DNA of 64,000 nucleotides. Source: Pseudobutyrivibrio ruminis CF1b. GTDB lineage: Bacteria; Bacillota; Clostridia; Lachnospirales; Lachnospiraceae. The stretch is taken from contig NZ_AUJB01000008.1 in the NCBI RefSeq assembly GCF_000424005.1, positions 744,001 through 808,000 on the forward strand, written 5' to 3'. The notes under the pieces were generated by a model. The model did no database searches. It had not been told where the DNA came from and saw only the letters and a program-made list of their open reading frames with translations. The position numbers and the translations under genes are program-made. Shown here one piece after another: positions 16,394 to 24,333 of the stretch; positions within the stretch are counted from its first letter, which is position 1, and each line of letters begins with the position of its first letter.

Positions 16394-17605
16394 ATGCTTA
16401 CTTTAGACAAATTTGAAGAGGCCTCAAAGATTGTCACAGAGGTCACACACGAGACAAAACTTATTTACAGTGACTATTTCAGCGAGAAATCTGGTAATGA
16501 TGTGTATCTGAAACCAGAGAATATGCAGCTTACAGGAGCATACAAGCTTCGTGGTGCATATTACAAGATTAGTACTCTCACAGATGAGGAGAGAGCAAAG
16601 GGACTTATTACAGCATCAGCTGGTAACCATGCTCAGGGTGTTGCTTACGCAGCTCAAAAATACGGTGTTAAGGCTACAATCGTTATGCCTACCACCACAC
16701 CTCTCATTAAGGTCAACCGTACAAAGAGCTATGGAGCAGAAGTAGTTCTTCATGGTGATGTTTATGATGAGGCATGTGATTATGCTTATAAGCTTGCAGA
16801 TGAGCACGGATACACATTTATCCATCCATTTGATGATTTAGCTGTAGCTACAGGTCAGGGTACAATTGCAATGGAAATCTTTAAAGAGCTTCCACTTGTA
16901 GAGTATATCCTTGTTCCAGTTGGTGGCGGCGGACTTGCTACTGGTGTATCTACACTTGCAAAGCTTCTTAATCCAAAGATTAAAGTAATTGGCGTTGAGC
17001 CTAGCGGAGCTGCTTCTTTACAGGCTTCATTCGATAAGGGAGAGGTTACAACACTTCCTTCTGTAAACACTATTGCAGATGGTACCGCTGTTAAGACTCC
17101 AGGTTCAAATATATTCCCATATCTTCAGGAGAATATTGATGAGATTATCACAGTTGATGATGATGAGCTTATTGTAGCTTTCCTTGATATGGTTGAAAAT
17201 CATAAGATGATTGCTGAGAACTCAGGCCTTCTTACAGTTGCAGCACTTAATCATCTTAATATTAAGGGCAAGAGAGTGGTTTCAGTTATTTCCGGTGGAA
17301 ATATGGATGTTATCACAATGTCTTCAGTAGTTCAGCAGGGACTTATCTTTAGAGACAGAATCTTTACAGTATCTGTTCTTCTTCCTGATAAGCCAGGTAT
17401 GCTTGCAAAGGTATCTCAGGTTATCGCAGATAATCAGGGAAATGTAATCAAGCTTGAGCACAACCAGTTCGTTACCACAAATCGTTCTGCAGCTGTTGAG
17501 CTTCGCATTACACTTGAGGCATTCGGTACAGATCACAAGGGACAGATTATTAAAGCTCTTGATGAAGGTGGTTACAAACCAAAGATTGTTCGTACATCTT
17601 TGTAA
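16394..17605 (+). CDS. ilvA: Threonine dehydratase (IlvA/TdcB type with ACT domain)
   Basis: This PLP enzyme deaminates threonine to 2-oxobutanoate, feeding isoleucine synthesis or threonine catabolism. At 403 residues it is the shorter form: a catalytic domain with PLP lysine in GAYKLRGAYYK (about residue 51), SAGNHAQGVAYAA and a glycine-rich PVGGGGLATG, then one ACT regulatory domain from about residue 330. GGGAG precedes the ATG. It is the last gene of the operon, before a strong terminator. No T-box or leader is present in the 20-base gap, so amino-acid control at this point is not evident. Confidence 0.93.
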   Translation: MLTLDKFEEASKIVTEVTHETKLIYSDYFSEKSGNDVYLKPENMQLTGAYKLRGAYYKISTLTDEERAKGLITASAGNHAQGVAYAAQKYGVKATIVMPTTTPLIKVNRTKSYGAEVVLHGDVYDEACDYAYKLADEHGYTFIHPFDDLAVATGQGTIAMEIFKELPLVEYILVPVGGGGLATGVSTLAKLLNPKIKVIGVEPSGAASLQASFDKGEVTTLPSVNTIADGTAVKTPGSNIFPYLQENIDEIITVDDDELIVAFLDMVENHKMIAENSGLLTVAALNHLNIKGKRVVSVISGGNMDVITMSSVVQQGLIFRDRIFTVSVLLPDKPGMLAKVSQVIADNQGNVIKLEHNQFVTTNRSAAVELRITLEAFGTDHKGQIIKALDEGGYKPKIVRTSL

Positions 17606-17614
17606 AAATATTTG

Positions 17615-17650
17615 GAGTGTCAAGTATTTTCACTTGACACTCTTTTGTTT
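17615..17650 (+). terminator. Terminator after ilvA
   Basis: The perfect 11-bp stem 17615-17625/17632-17642 with loop ATTTTC is followed by TTTTGTTT. Its 3' arm contains the -35 box of the next promoter. Confidence 0.9.
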
Positions 17651-17662
17651 ATATAGTATATT
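17634..17662 (+). promoter_or_regulatory. Promoter of ylxM-ffh, overlapping the ilvA terminator
   Basis: TTGACA at 17634-17639 lies inside the 3' arm of the terminator stem; TATATT at 17657-17662 follows after 17 bases. Confidence 0.85.
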
Positions 17663-17686
17663 AGTCTGCGGTGATAAAGGAGAGTC

Positions 17687-18022
17687 ATGGAAGATAAGAT
17701 TAAATCAGGATATTTATATGATTTCTACGGCGAATTACTTACAGAGCGTCAGCGTAGTGTATATGAAATGAGTATCAATGAGGATTTATCTTTGTCTGAA
17801 ATTGCCGACACTTTATCAATATCCAGACAGGCAGTTCATGATATCATCAAAAGATGCGATCATCAACTTCAGGAGTACGAAGAAAAGCTTCACCTGGTTG
17901 ATAAGTTCATGAACATCAGGGAAGATGTTTTGAAGATTAACGAGCTTACATCTTCAGAGCCTGGCAAAGATACTTTAGCTGAGATTTCCCGTTTATCGAC
18001 ATTGATTTTAGAGGAATTATAA
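17687..18022 (+). CDS. ylxM: YlxM-type HTH protein of the SRP operon
   Basis: This is a 111-residue protein with a helix-turn-helix at about 35-57 (LSLSEIADTLSISRQAVHDI), resembling sigma-70 region 4. YlxM proteins are encoded upstream of ffh in Firmicutes and influence SRP function. AAAGGAG precedes the ATG. It ends 3 bases before ffh. Confidence 0.9.
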   Translation: MEDKIKSGYLYDFYGELLTERQRSVYEMSINEDLSLSEIADTLSISRQAVHDIIKRCDHQLQEYEEKLHLVDKFMNIREDVLKINELTSSEPGKDTLAEISRLSTLILEEL

Positions 18023-18025
18023 TAT

Positions 18026-19366
18026 ATGGCTTTTGACTCACTTTCAGAGAAGCTTCAGGGAGTATTTAAAAATCTCCGCAGCAAGGGTCGACTTTCAGAG
18101 GCAGATGTTAAGGCAGCCTTAAAGGAAGTTAAGATGGCATTGCTTGAAGCAGATGTTAATTTCAAAGTTGTAAAACAGTTTACTAACACTGTCACAGAGA
18201 GAGCTATTGGTTCAGATGTAATGAACGGCTTGAATCCTGGACAGATGGTTATAAAGATTGTTAACGAAGAGCTTGTTAATCTTATGGGCTCAGATGTTAC
18301 AGATATTACTTATGGCACAGGCGGAGCTATTACCACTATTATGATGGTTGGTCTTCAGGGTGCCGGTAAAACTACCACCACAGCAAAGCTTGCCGGTAAG
18401 GTAAAGCAGCGTGGTAAGAAGCCACTTTTGGTTGCCTGTGATATTTATAGACCTGCCGCTATTGAGCAGTTGCAGATAAATGGTAAAAAGCAGGATGTAG
18501 AGGTTTTCTCCTTAGGAGATAAGGAAAAGCCTGTAAAGATTGCCAAAGAGGCTATGGAATATGCTAAGAAGAATGGCTTTGATGTAGTTATTTTCGATAC
18601 AGCAGGTCGTCTTCATATAGATGAGGATATGATGAATGAGCTCGCAGCTATTAAGAGCAACATCGACATCCTTAATACTATCTTAGTAGTAGATGCCATG
18701 ACAGGTCAGGATGCTGTAAATGTTTCCAGCACCTTTGATGAAAAGATTGGTATCGACGGTGTTATCATCACAAAGCTTGATGGTGATACACGAGGCGGTG
18801 CAGCCCTTTCTATTAAGGCTGTCACAGGAAAGCCTATTTTATACGCTGGTATGGGCGAGAAGCTTTCAGATTTAGAGCAGTTCCATCCAGATCGTATGGC
18901 AGGCCGTATCCTTGGAATGGGTGATGTACTTTCACTTATCGAAAAGGCAGAGGCAGAAATTGATAAAGATGCAGCCCTTCAGCTTTCAAAGAAGGTAAAG
19001 AAAGCATCCTTCGATTTCAATGATTATCTTACATCTATGGAGCAGATGAAGAAGCTTGGTGGTTTAACATCCATCCTTGGTATGATGCCAGGCATGAATT
19101 CATCACAGATTTCGCAGATTGAAAATGCGGTAGATGATAAGAAGCTTGCTCACATCGAAGCAATAATCTTATCCATGACTCCAGCAGAGCGTGAGAATCC
19201 TAAGTTACTAAATCCTAGCAGAAAGCACAGAATTGCTGCTGGAGCTGGTTTAGATATAGCAGAGGTCAATCGCTTCATTAAACAGTTTGAGCAATCAAAG
19301 AAAATGATGAAGCAAATGCCGAATATGATGGGAAAAGGACGACGTGGAATGCGTTTTCCATTTTAA
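18026..19366 (+). CDS. ffh: Signal recognition particle protein Ffh
   Basis: Ffh binds SRP RNA and hydrophobic signal sequences and delivers ribosomes to FtsY. The 446 residues comprise an N-domain, a G-domain (GLQGAGKTTTTAKLAG near 109, DTAGRLHIDEDM) and a Met-rich M-domain from about 300 (LGMMPGMN, KMMKQMPNMMGKGRRG). It is cotranscribed with ylxM and probably with rpsP-khpA downstream. Confidence 0.98.
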   Translation: MAFDSLSEKLQGVFKNLRSKGRLSEADVKAALKEVKMALLEADVNFKVVKQFTNTVTERAIGSDVMNGLNPGQMVIKIVNEELVNLMGSDVTDITYGTGGAITTIMMVGLQGAGKTTTTAKLAGKVKQRGKKPLLVACDIYRPAAIEQLQINGKKQDVEVFSLGDKEKPVKIAKEAMEYAKKNGFDVVIFDTAGRLHIDEDMMNELAAIKSNIDILNTILVVDAMTGQDAVNVSSTFDEKIGIDGVIITKLDGDTRGGAALSIKAVTGKPILYAGMGEKLSDLEQFHPDRMAGRILGMGDVLSLIEKAEAEIDKDAALQLSKKVKKASFDFNDYLTSMEQMKKLGGLTSILGMMPGMNSSQISQIENAVDDKKLAHIEAIILSMTPAERENPKLLNPSRKHRIAAGAGLDIAEVNRFIKQFEQSKKMMKQMPNMMGKGRRGMRFPF

Positions 19367-19416
19367 CCGTTAGTAATTTATTAATTTATTGTTTTATTTA
19401 ACAGGAGGAATTAAAA

Positions 19417-19659
19417 ATGGCAGTAAAGATTAGATTAAAGAGAATGGGTCAGAAGAAGAGACCAATCTACAGAATCGTTGTAGCAGATGCAAGAGCACCT
19501 CGTGACGGAAGAAATATCGATGAGATCGGTACATATGATCCAAATCAGGAGCCAGCTGAGGTAACAGTTGATACAGAGGCAGCTAAGAAGTGGATCGCTA
19601 ATGGCGCAAAGCCAACTGAGACAGTTGCAAGACTTTTCAAGCAGGCTGGTGTTCAGTAA
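19417..19659 (+). CDS. rpsP: Ribosomal protein S16
   Basis: This is an 80-residue 30S assembly protein beginning [20 protein letters not shown], characteristic of S16. AGGAGGA precedes the ATG. The ffh-rpsP-khpA order is conserved in Firmicutes. Confidence 0.98.
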   Translation: MAVKIRLKRMGQKKRPIYRIVVADARAPRDGRNIDEIGTYDPNQEPAEVTVDTEAAKKWIANGAKPTETVARLFKQAGVQ

Positions 19660-19692
19660 TCATTCACAATCGAAAGGTAGAGGAATATAGTG

Positions 19693-19929
19693 ATGAAAGA
19701 ATTAGTTGAAGTAATTGCTAAGTCACTTGTAGACAATCCAGAAGAGGTTGTTGTTTCCGAGAAAGAAGATGCGAAGTCAATTGTTGTTGAGCTTCGTGTT
19801 GCACCTTCAGATATGGGAAAGGTTATTGGAAAACAGGGTAGAATCGCAAAGGCTATACGTGCGGTTGTTAAGGCTGCAGCCTCAAAGATTGACAAGAAGG
19901 TTATTGTTGACATTGTAGATGTTAACTAA
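19693..19929 (+). CDS. khpA: KH-domain RNA-binding protein KhpA (YlqC)
   Basis: KhpA is a small KH-domain protein that works with KhpB/Jag in RNA binding and cell elongation control in Gram-positive bacteria. The 78 residues form one KH fold with the GKQG loop at 46-49. The start could be the GTG at 19690 or the ATG at 19693; the ATG is 8 bases from GAGGA, so I chose it. In B. subtilis the next genes are ylqD and rimM; here the peptide-transporter block intervenes. Confidence 0.92.
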   Translation: MKELVEVIAKSLVDNPEEVVVSEKEDAKSIVVELRVAPSDMGKVIGKQGRIAKAIRAVVKAAASKIDKKVIVDIVDVN

Positions 19930-19932
19930 TTG

Positions 19933-19968
19933 TATATGGGCCTAAAGAAATTTAGGCCCATATATTTA
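19933..19968 (+). terminator. Terminator after khpA
   Basis: The perfect 14-bp stem 19933-19946/19951-19964 is closed by a GAAA tetraloop. The following T-run is short (TTTATC), so termination may be partial. Confidence 0.75.
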
Positions 19969-19970
19969 TC

Positions 19971-20026
19971 AGTATTGTTCAATAGGGGGAACAATACTTT
20001 ATCACTTTAGTCCATAAAAGTGATAA
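19971..20026 (+). other. Two abutting 10-bp hairpins of unknown role
   Basis: Hairpin 1 pairs 19971-19980 with 19989-19998; hairpin 2 pairs 19999-20008 with 20017-20026. Both have perfect 10-bp stems and 8-base loops (AATAGGGG and AGTCCATA), and they touch without a gap. As DNA they could be operators; as RNA they lie downstream of the khpA terminator and upstream of the next promoter. The whole 20027-20218 remainder carries no gene except the promoter and leader listed next. Confidence 0.6.
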
Positions 20027-20067
20027 ACTGATAAACAAATAGCGTAAATACACAGTTTTTTCACAGA

Positions 20068-20096
20068 TTGTATTTTTATTCACAAGTGTGTATAAA
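20068..20096 (+). promoter_or_regulatory. Promoter upstream of the small membrane protein gene
   Basis: TTGTAT (20068-20073) and TATAAA (20091-20096) are separated by 17 bases. Transcription would start near 20103 and run into the leader terminator at 20145-20174. Confidence 0.55.
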
Positions 20097-20144
20097 TAGT
20101 AGGTATTGATTAATTAAGGGGGAATTACTACAATAGCAATTGTG

Positions 20145-20174
20145 AACAAGGACGTTCTTTTTCCTTGTTTTTTT
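20145..20174 (+). terminator. Leader terminator (possible attenuator)
   Basis: The stem 20145-20152/20162-20169 is followed by a T-run to 20174 and preceded by a small hairpin 20130-20134/20139-20143. It would end a transcript of about 70 bases or attenuate the membrane-protein gene. A GGGGG-type Shine-Dalgarno-like run at 20117-20123 precedes an ATG-less open stretch. No known riboswitch class was recognised. Confidence 0.55.
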
Positions 20175-20218
20175 CTTACTCCGAATGTCCGCGAGACGGA
20201 TACAAATGTTTTTTAGTT

Positions 20219-20770
20219 ATGTTATTTAACAGATATAAAGATGATTACAAACAGGTCCAGAGCCTTGGGCCAGACGGAAAACTTAGAACAGTTACTTTTT
20301 ATGATGGAAGTTATTACGAGCTTCCATATGATGAGAAACAATTCAGGAAGAACAAGATAACTAGCCTTATCTTTTCAGTATTATTTCTAGTTATTTATTT
20401 GATGGCTGGTTTTATTAATCCAGATTCTTCAAAGACAGCATGGATTGTATTTCCTTATCTGTTCATATTCTTGCCAATAGCATTTAACATTTTGGCTGTT
20501 ATTAATCTTTTCACATTGAAACTTAGAATGGAAAGAGCAGGATATGAAGCAAGTATTATTCGAATGAAAAATAGCTCAATGGCAATTCTTGTTTTAGCTA
20601 TTATAAATATAGTATTGGATTTAGTTTTCATAATAATAAATCGACATACATTAAATTTTGTTCTAGAAATTTCTTATATAGTGCTATTACTTATTCTTAT
20701 TATTAGTGTTATTGCATTTGGTAAGAAATATGACAAAATGTTTGGAGGGGTAATTTTGAACTCCAATTAA
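20219..20770 (+). CDS. Small membrane protein of unknown function
   Basis: Not recognised. It has 183 residues with a hydrophilic N-terminus (about 50 residues, DGKLRTVTFYDGSYYELPYD), four predicted membrane segments and a lysine-containing tail. The start is uncertain: the ATG at 20219 lacks a Shine-Dalgarno site, and a tiny ATG-initiated frame at 20206-20229 overlaps it, which could couple translation. It lies upstream of the peptide-binding lipoprotein gene and may be linked to that transporter, but nothing in the sequence proves this. Confidence 0.6.
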   Translation: MLFNRYKDDYKQVQSLGPDGKLRTVTFYDGSYYELPYDEKQFRKNKITSLIFSVLFLVIYLMAGFINPDSSKTAWIVFPYLFIFLPIAFNILAVINLFTLKLRMERAGYEASIIRMKNSSMAILVLAIINIVLDLVFIIINRHTLNFVLEISYIVLLLILIISVIAFGKKYDKMFGGVILNSN

Positions 20771-20771
20771 A

Positions 20772-20800
20772 TTGTTAATTTGCTCCCGGGGAAATATTTA
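20772..20800 (+). promoter_or_regulatory. Possible promoter of the binding-protein gene
   Basis: TTGTTA (20772-20777) and TATTTA (20795-20800) are 17 bases apart, with a CCCGGGG palindrome-like spacer that might be an operator. The match is moderate. Confidence 0.4.
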
Positions 20801-20832
20801 GGGTGTAAATATAAATAATAGGAGGAATTCTT

Positions 20833-23094
20833 ATGAAAAAGAAAAAGATTGTTTCGCTTCTTCTTGTAGCTACAATGGCACTTTCTATGGTAGCTTGTGG
20901 CAAGAAGGCAGACGATGCTGGAAAATCAGAATCCGGCGCAAGCAATGGCTCTGACACTCCACTTGTTATCGGATGGGATGCTATGAGCCAGAAATTCAGC
21001 CCATTCTTCGCTGAATCTCATCCAGATATGTATTTGGATGATAAATGTGTACAGCTTGAGATGCTTAAGGTAGACAGAGCTGGTCAGTATATCTTAGATG
21101 GTATTGATGGTTATACTGCTGAGTACAATGGTACAGAGTACACATATTACACACCAGCAAACATTGATGTGACTGAGAATGAGGATGGCTCGGTTACTTA
21201 CAGCATTAAGCTTAGAGAAGACCTTAAGTTCTCTGATGGTGAGCCTGTTACTATTGATGATGTTATTTTCTCATACTATGTAGTATCAGATCCTACATAT
21301 GATGGACCTTCTACATTTGCTTCACTTCCAGTAAAGGGTATGGAAGAGTATAGAAGCGGTGTTTCTACACTTTCGGTTTTAATTGCTGAAGCTGGTAAGG
21401 ATAACACTGATTTCACTAACTTCACAGAAGAGCAGCAGAAGGCTTTCTGGGATGCATGTGCTAACGAAGGTGCTGCATTTGCTCAGTCAATTGTTGATTA
21501 TATGGTAGCTAACGCAGGCGTTGCTGAAGGTGATGTTAAGGCAGCAGCTGCTGGATGGGGATTTGATCTTGCAGATGGAGCTACAACAGAAGACTTCTTC
21601 ATGGCTATTGGTGAGCAGTATGGATGGAACTTCTCTTCAATGGATAAGGAAGCAGCTGATGTTACAATCGCTGATTCATTCCCAGAGGATGTTCTTGCAA
21701 TGTCTACAACTGGTGTTGAGACAGGTGAGTCTGCAGACCATATCGAGGGTATCGTTAAGACTGGAGATTACTCATGTGATGTCATTGTTACAGAGTTCTC
21801 TGCTCCAGCTATCGAGAAGCTTGCTACAGATATTGCTCCAATGCACTACTATGGTGATGCTTCACTTTATGATTATGACAACAACAAGTTCGGTTTCCCT
21901 AAGAATGATCTTTCAATCGTAAGAGAGAAGACAACAGCTCCTATGGGTGCAGGTCCTTACAAGTTTGTTGAGTACAAGAATAAGATTGCTTACCTTGAGG
22001 CTAATGAGAACTATTACCTTGGTGCTCCAGCTATCAAGAGTATTCAGTTTAAGGAGACAGCAGGTCCTGATAAGGTTCCTGGTGTTGTACAGGGTACAAT
22101 CGATTTAACTGAGCCTTCAATGTCTAAGGCTACAGCTGAGCAGATTGCTGCTGAGAACTCTAACGGCGAAATCGCTGGTGATGTTCTTACAGCTACACTT
22201 GCTGATAACCTTGGTTATGGCTATATAGGTATGTGCGCTAAGAATGTTAAGGTTGGTAATGATCCTGCTTCAGAGGCTTCTAAGAACCTTCGTAAGGCTA
22301 TTGCAACAGTTATCGCTGCATATCGTGATGTAGTTATTGATTCATACTATGGAGATTCTGCTGATGTTATTCAGTATCCTATCTCTAATTCTTCATGGGC
22401 AGCTCCACAGAAGTCTGACCCAGATTACGAAATCGCATTCTCTAAGGATGTAGATGGTAACCCAATCTACACAGAGGGTATGTCAGATGATGAGAAGTAC
22501 GATGCAGCTCTTAAGGCAGCTCTTGGTTTCTTCGAGGCAGCTGGCTACACAGTTACAGATGGTAAGCTTACAGCAGCTCCAAGTGGTGCTAAGCTTTCAT
22601 ACGAAGCAATGATTCCTGCTGATGGTACTGGCGATCACCCAGCATTTGGTATACTTACAGGTGCTAAAGAATCTTTCGATAAGATTGGTTTTGAACTTGT
22701 AATCAACGATCTTTCTGATTCTTCAGTTCTTTGGGATACACTTTCAGCTCAGAAGGCTGAGATTTGGTGTGCTGCTTGGGGTGCTACTCCAGATCCTGAT
22801 ATGTACCAGGTATATCACAGTCAGGGTGGTTCAGCTTACCAGTATGCTGTATACTCAGATGAGCTTGATGCCCTTATCATGGATGCTAGAACAAGTGCAG
22901 ATCAGTCATACAGAAAGGCTGTTTATAAGGAATGTCTTGATTTCATCGTAGACTTTGCTGTAGAGATTCCTACATACCAGAGACAGAATGCAGTTCTTTA
23001 CTCTTCAGAGAGAGTTAACCTTGATTCTCTTGTAAAGGATCCAACTCCATTCTGGATTTATCTTGATGAAATTGCTAATCTTCAGATGCAGTAA
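20833..23094 (+). CDS. oppA: Peptide ABC transporter substrate-binding lipoprotein
   Basis: Extracytoplasmic solute-binding protein of family 5 (oligopeptide/dipeptide or related ligand). The N-terminus is a lipoprotein signal (positive MKKKK, hydrophobic core, LSMVACG) with lipidated Cys22. The mature protein shows the SBP_bac_5 blocks LREDLKFSDGEPVTIDDV and APMGAGPYKFVEY. At 753 residues it is much longer than the usual 520-600; the excess lies mainly at about 180-330, an acidic Ala/Glu/Asp-rich stretch. GGAGGA precedes the ATG. A terminator-like hairpin separates it from the permease genes, consistent with more binding protein than permease being made. The ligand cannot be predicted. Confidence 0.9.
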   Translation: MKKKKIVSLLLVATMALSMVACGKKADDAGKSESGASNGSDTPLVIGWDAMSQKFSPFFAESHPDMYLDDKCVQLEMLKVDRAGQYILDGIDGYTAEYNGTEYTYYTPANIDVTENEDGSVTYSIKLREDLKFSDGEPVTIDDVIFSYYVVSDPTYDGPSTFASLPVKGMEEYRSGVSTLSVLIAEAGKDNTDFTNFTEEQQKAFWDACANEGAAFAQSIVDYMVANAGVAEGDVKAAAAGWGFDLADGATTEDFFMAIGEQYGWNFSSMDKEAADVTIADSFPEDVLAMSTTGVETGESADHIEGIVKTGDYSCDVIVTEFSAPAIEKLATDIAPMHYYGDASLYDYDNNKFGFPKNDLSIVREKTTAPMGAGPYKFVEYKNKIAYLEANENYYLGAPAIKSIQFKETAGPDKVPGVVQGTIDLTEPSMSKATAEQIAAENSNGEIAGDVLTATLADNLGYGYIGMCAKNVKVGNDPASEASKNLRKAIATVIAAYRDVVIDSYYGDSADVIQYPISNSSWAAPQKSDPDYEIAFSKDVDGNPIYTEGMSDDEKYDAALKAALGFFEAAGYTVTDGKLTAAPSGAKLSYEAMIPADGTGDHPAFGILTGAKESFDKIGFELVINDLSDSSVLWDTLSAQKAEIWCAAWGATPDPDMYQVYHSQGGSAYQYAVYSDELDALIMDARTSADQSYRKAVYKECLDFIVDFAVEIPTYQRQNAVLYSSERVNLDSLVKDPTPFWIYLDEIANLQMQ

Positions 23095-23113
23095 TTAGTA
23101 ATTAAGTATTCTT

Positions 23114-23158
23114 TATTTCCTAGGGCTAATGTATAATAAGCCCTAGGAAATATTTTGT
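23114..23158 (+). terminator. Terminator-like hairpin after oppA
   Basis: The 12-bp stem 23116-23127/23139-23150 (with flanking A-T pairs) is followed by TATTTTGTCT. It probably causes partial termination between the binding-protein and permease genes. Confidence 0.75.
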
Positions 23159-23177
23159 CTAAATATTCGATTAAAAC

Positions 23178-23284
23178 TACCTTTAATAAACCTCTGATAA
23201 TAAAGGTATTTTATGATGGGATGGGTTATTGAAATTGGTAAGGGCGTTAGTCCTTTATTTGTCTCACCATAAAATATCTTTATT
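23178..23284 (+). promoter_or_regulatory. Intergenic RNA element with two alternative folds
   Basis: Fold A pairs 23178-23185 with 23201-23208 (8 bp). Fold B pairs 23199-23220 with 23263-23284 (22 positions with two G-U and one A-C mismatch), enclosing a 42-base loop that has its own small stem (AAGG/CCTT). The folds share 23201-23208 and exclude each other. No T-run follows fold B. The oppB Shine-Dalgarno site is about 30 bases downstream. Confidence 0.55.
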
Positions 23285-23330
23285 TATGAAATAAAGGAGA
23301 AGAATAATTTAAGAAAGGAATTTTAGTGTC

Positions 23331-24320
23331 ATGAAGAAATTTATGATCAGACGATTGTTATTATCAGTCGTTATTTTGTTCTTCGTATCGATGATTATTT
23401 ATGCCATCATGAGATGCATGCCAACATCCTTCGTCGAGCAGAAAGCTATGGCTCTTTCACAGAAGCCCGGTGCAAAAAGTTATAAGGAGTGGTTGGATCA
23501 GCTTAATGCAGCCTATGGTCTTGATGTAGGTATTGTCCAGGGATACATCAAGTGGTTTGTAAAGCTAATTACTGAGCGTGACTTTGGTGATAGCTGGTAT
23601 TTCAATATGCCTGTATTACAGAAGTTCTCAAGCGTTATTTGGTATTCATTTGCCCTTTCGCTTGCTTCATTTATTCTTGAAATTATTATTGCCATTCCTC
23701 TTGGTGTTATTGCAGCTAGAAAGCAGTATTCTGGGGCAGATTATGCCATCACAGTATTTGCTTTGATTGGTATTTCACTTCCAAGCTTTTTCTTTGCAAC
23801 AATCCTTAAGTGGGTATTTGCAGTAAAACTTAATATTTTCGATTTATATGGTATTGTTGGACGTAACTATATGAATCTTTCTACAGGTGGAAAGATTCTT
23901 GATATGGCTTATCATCTTGTGCTTCCAGCAATTACACTTACTATTGTTTCAGTAGGTTCTTTAATGCGTTATACACGTACTAACATGCTAGAAGTACTTA
24001 ATGCAGATTATATCCGTACAGCACGTGCTAAGGGACTTTCAGAGAAGAGAGTAGTTAATCACCACGCTTTTAGAAACATTCTTATTCCTATCATTACTTT
24101 GCTTGGTGGTACACTTCCAGGACTTTTCGGTGGTGCCATGATTACAGAGACTTTATTCCAGATTCCAGGTATCGGATACACTTCATATCAGTGCATCCTT
24201 CAGGGTGATATCCCATTTGTAATGTTCTATATGTTATTCTTTGCAATGCTTATTCTTTTGGGTAACCTTATTGCTGATATTCTTTATGCAGTGGTTGATC
24301 CTCGAGTAAGAGTAAATTAA
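23331..24320 (+). CDS. oppB: Peptide ABC transporter permease OppB
   Basis: Inner-membrane permease of the OppB/DppB type, 329 residues, about six membrane segments, with the EAA loop around YIRTARAKGLSEKRVVNHHAFRN that contacts the ATPases. The ATG is preceded by AAAGGA with an 11-base spacer, somewhat long. First gene of the tight oppB-C-D-F cluster. Confidence 0.95.
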   Translation: MKKFMIRRLLLSVVILFFVSMIIYAIMRCMPTSFVEQKAMALSQKPGAKSYKEWLDQLNAAYGLDVGIVQGYIKWFVKLITERDFGDSWYFNMPVLQKFSSVIWYSFALSLASFILEIIIAIPLGVIAARKQYSGADYAITVFALIGISLPSFFFATILKWVFAVKLNIFDLYGIVGRNYMNLSTGGKILDMAYHLVLPAITLTIVSVGSLMRYTRTNMLEVLNADYIRTARAKGLSEKRVVNHHAFRNILIPIITLLGGTLPGLFGGAMITETLFQIPGIGYTSYQCILQGDIPFVMFYMLFFAMLILLGNLIADILYAVVDPRVRVN

Positions 24321-24333
24321 GGAGGAAAGTGAC

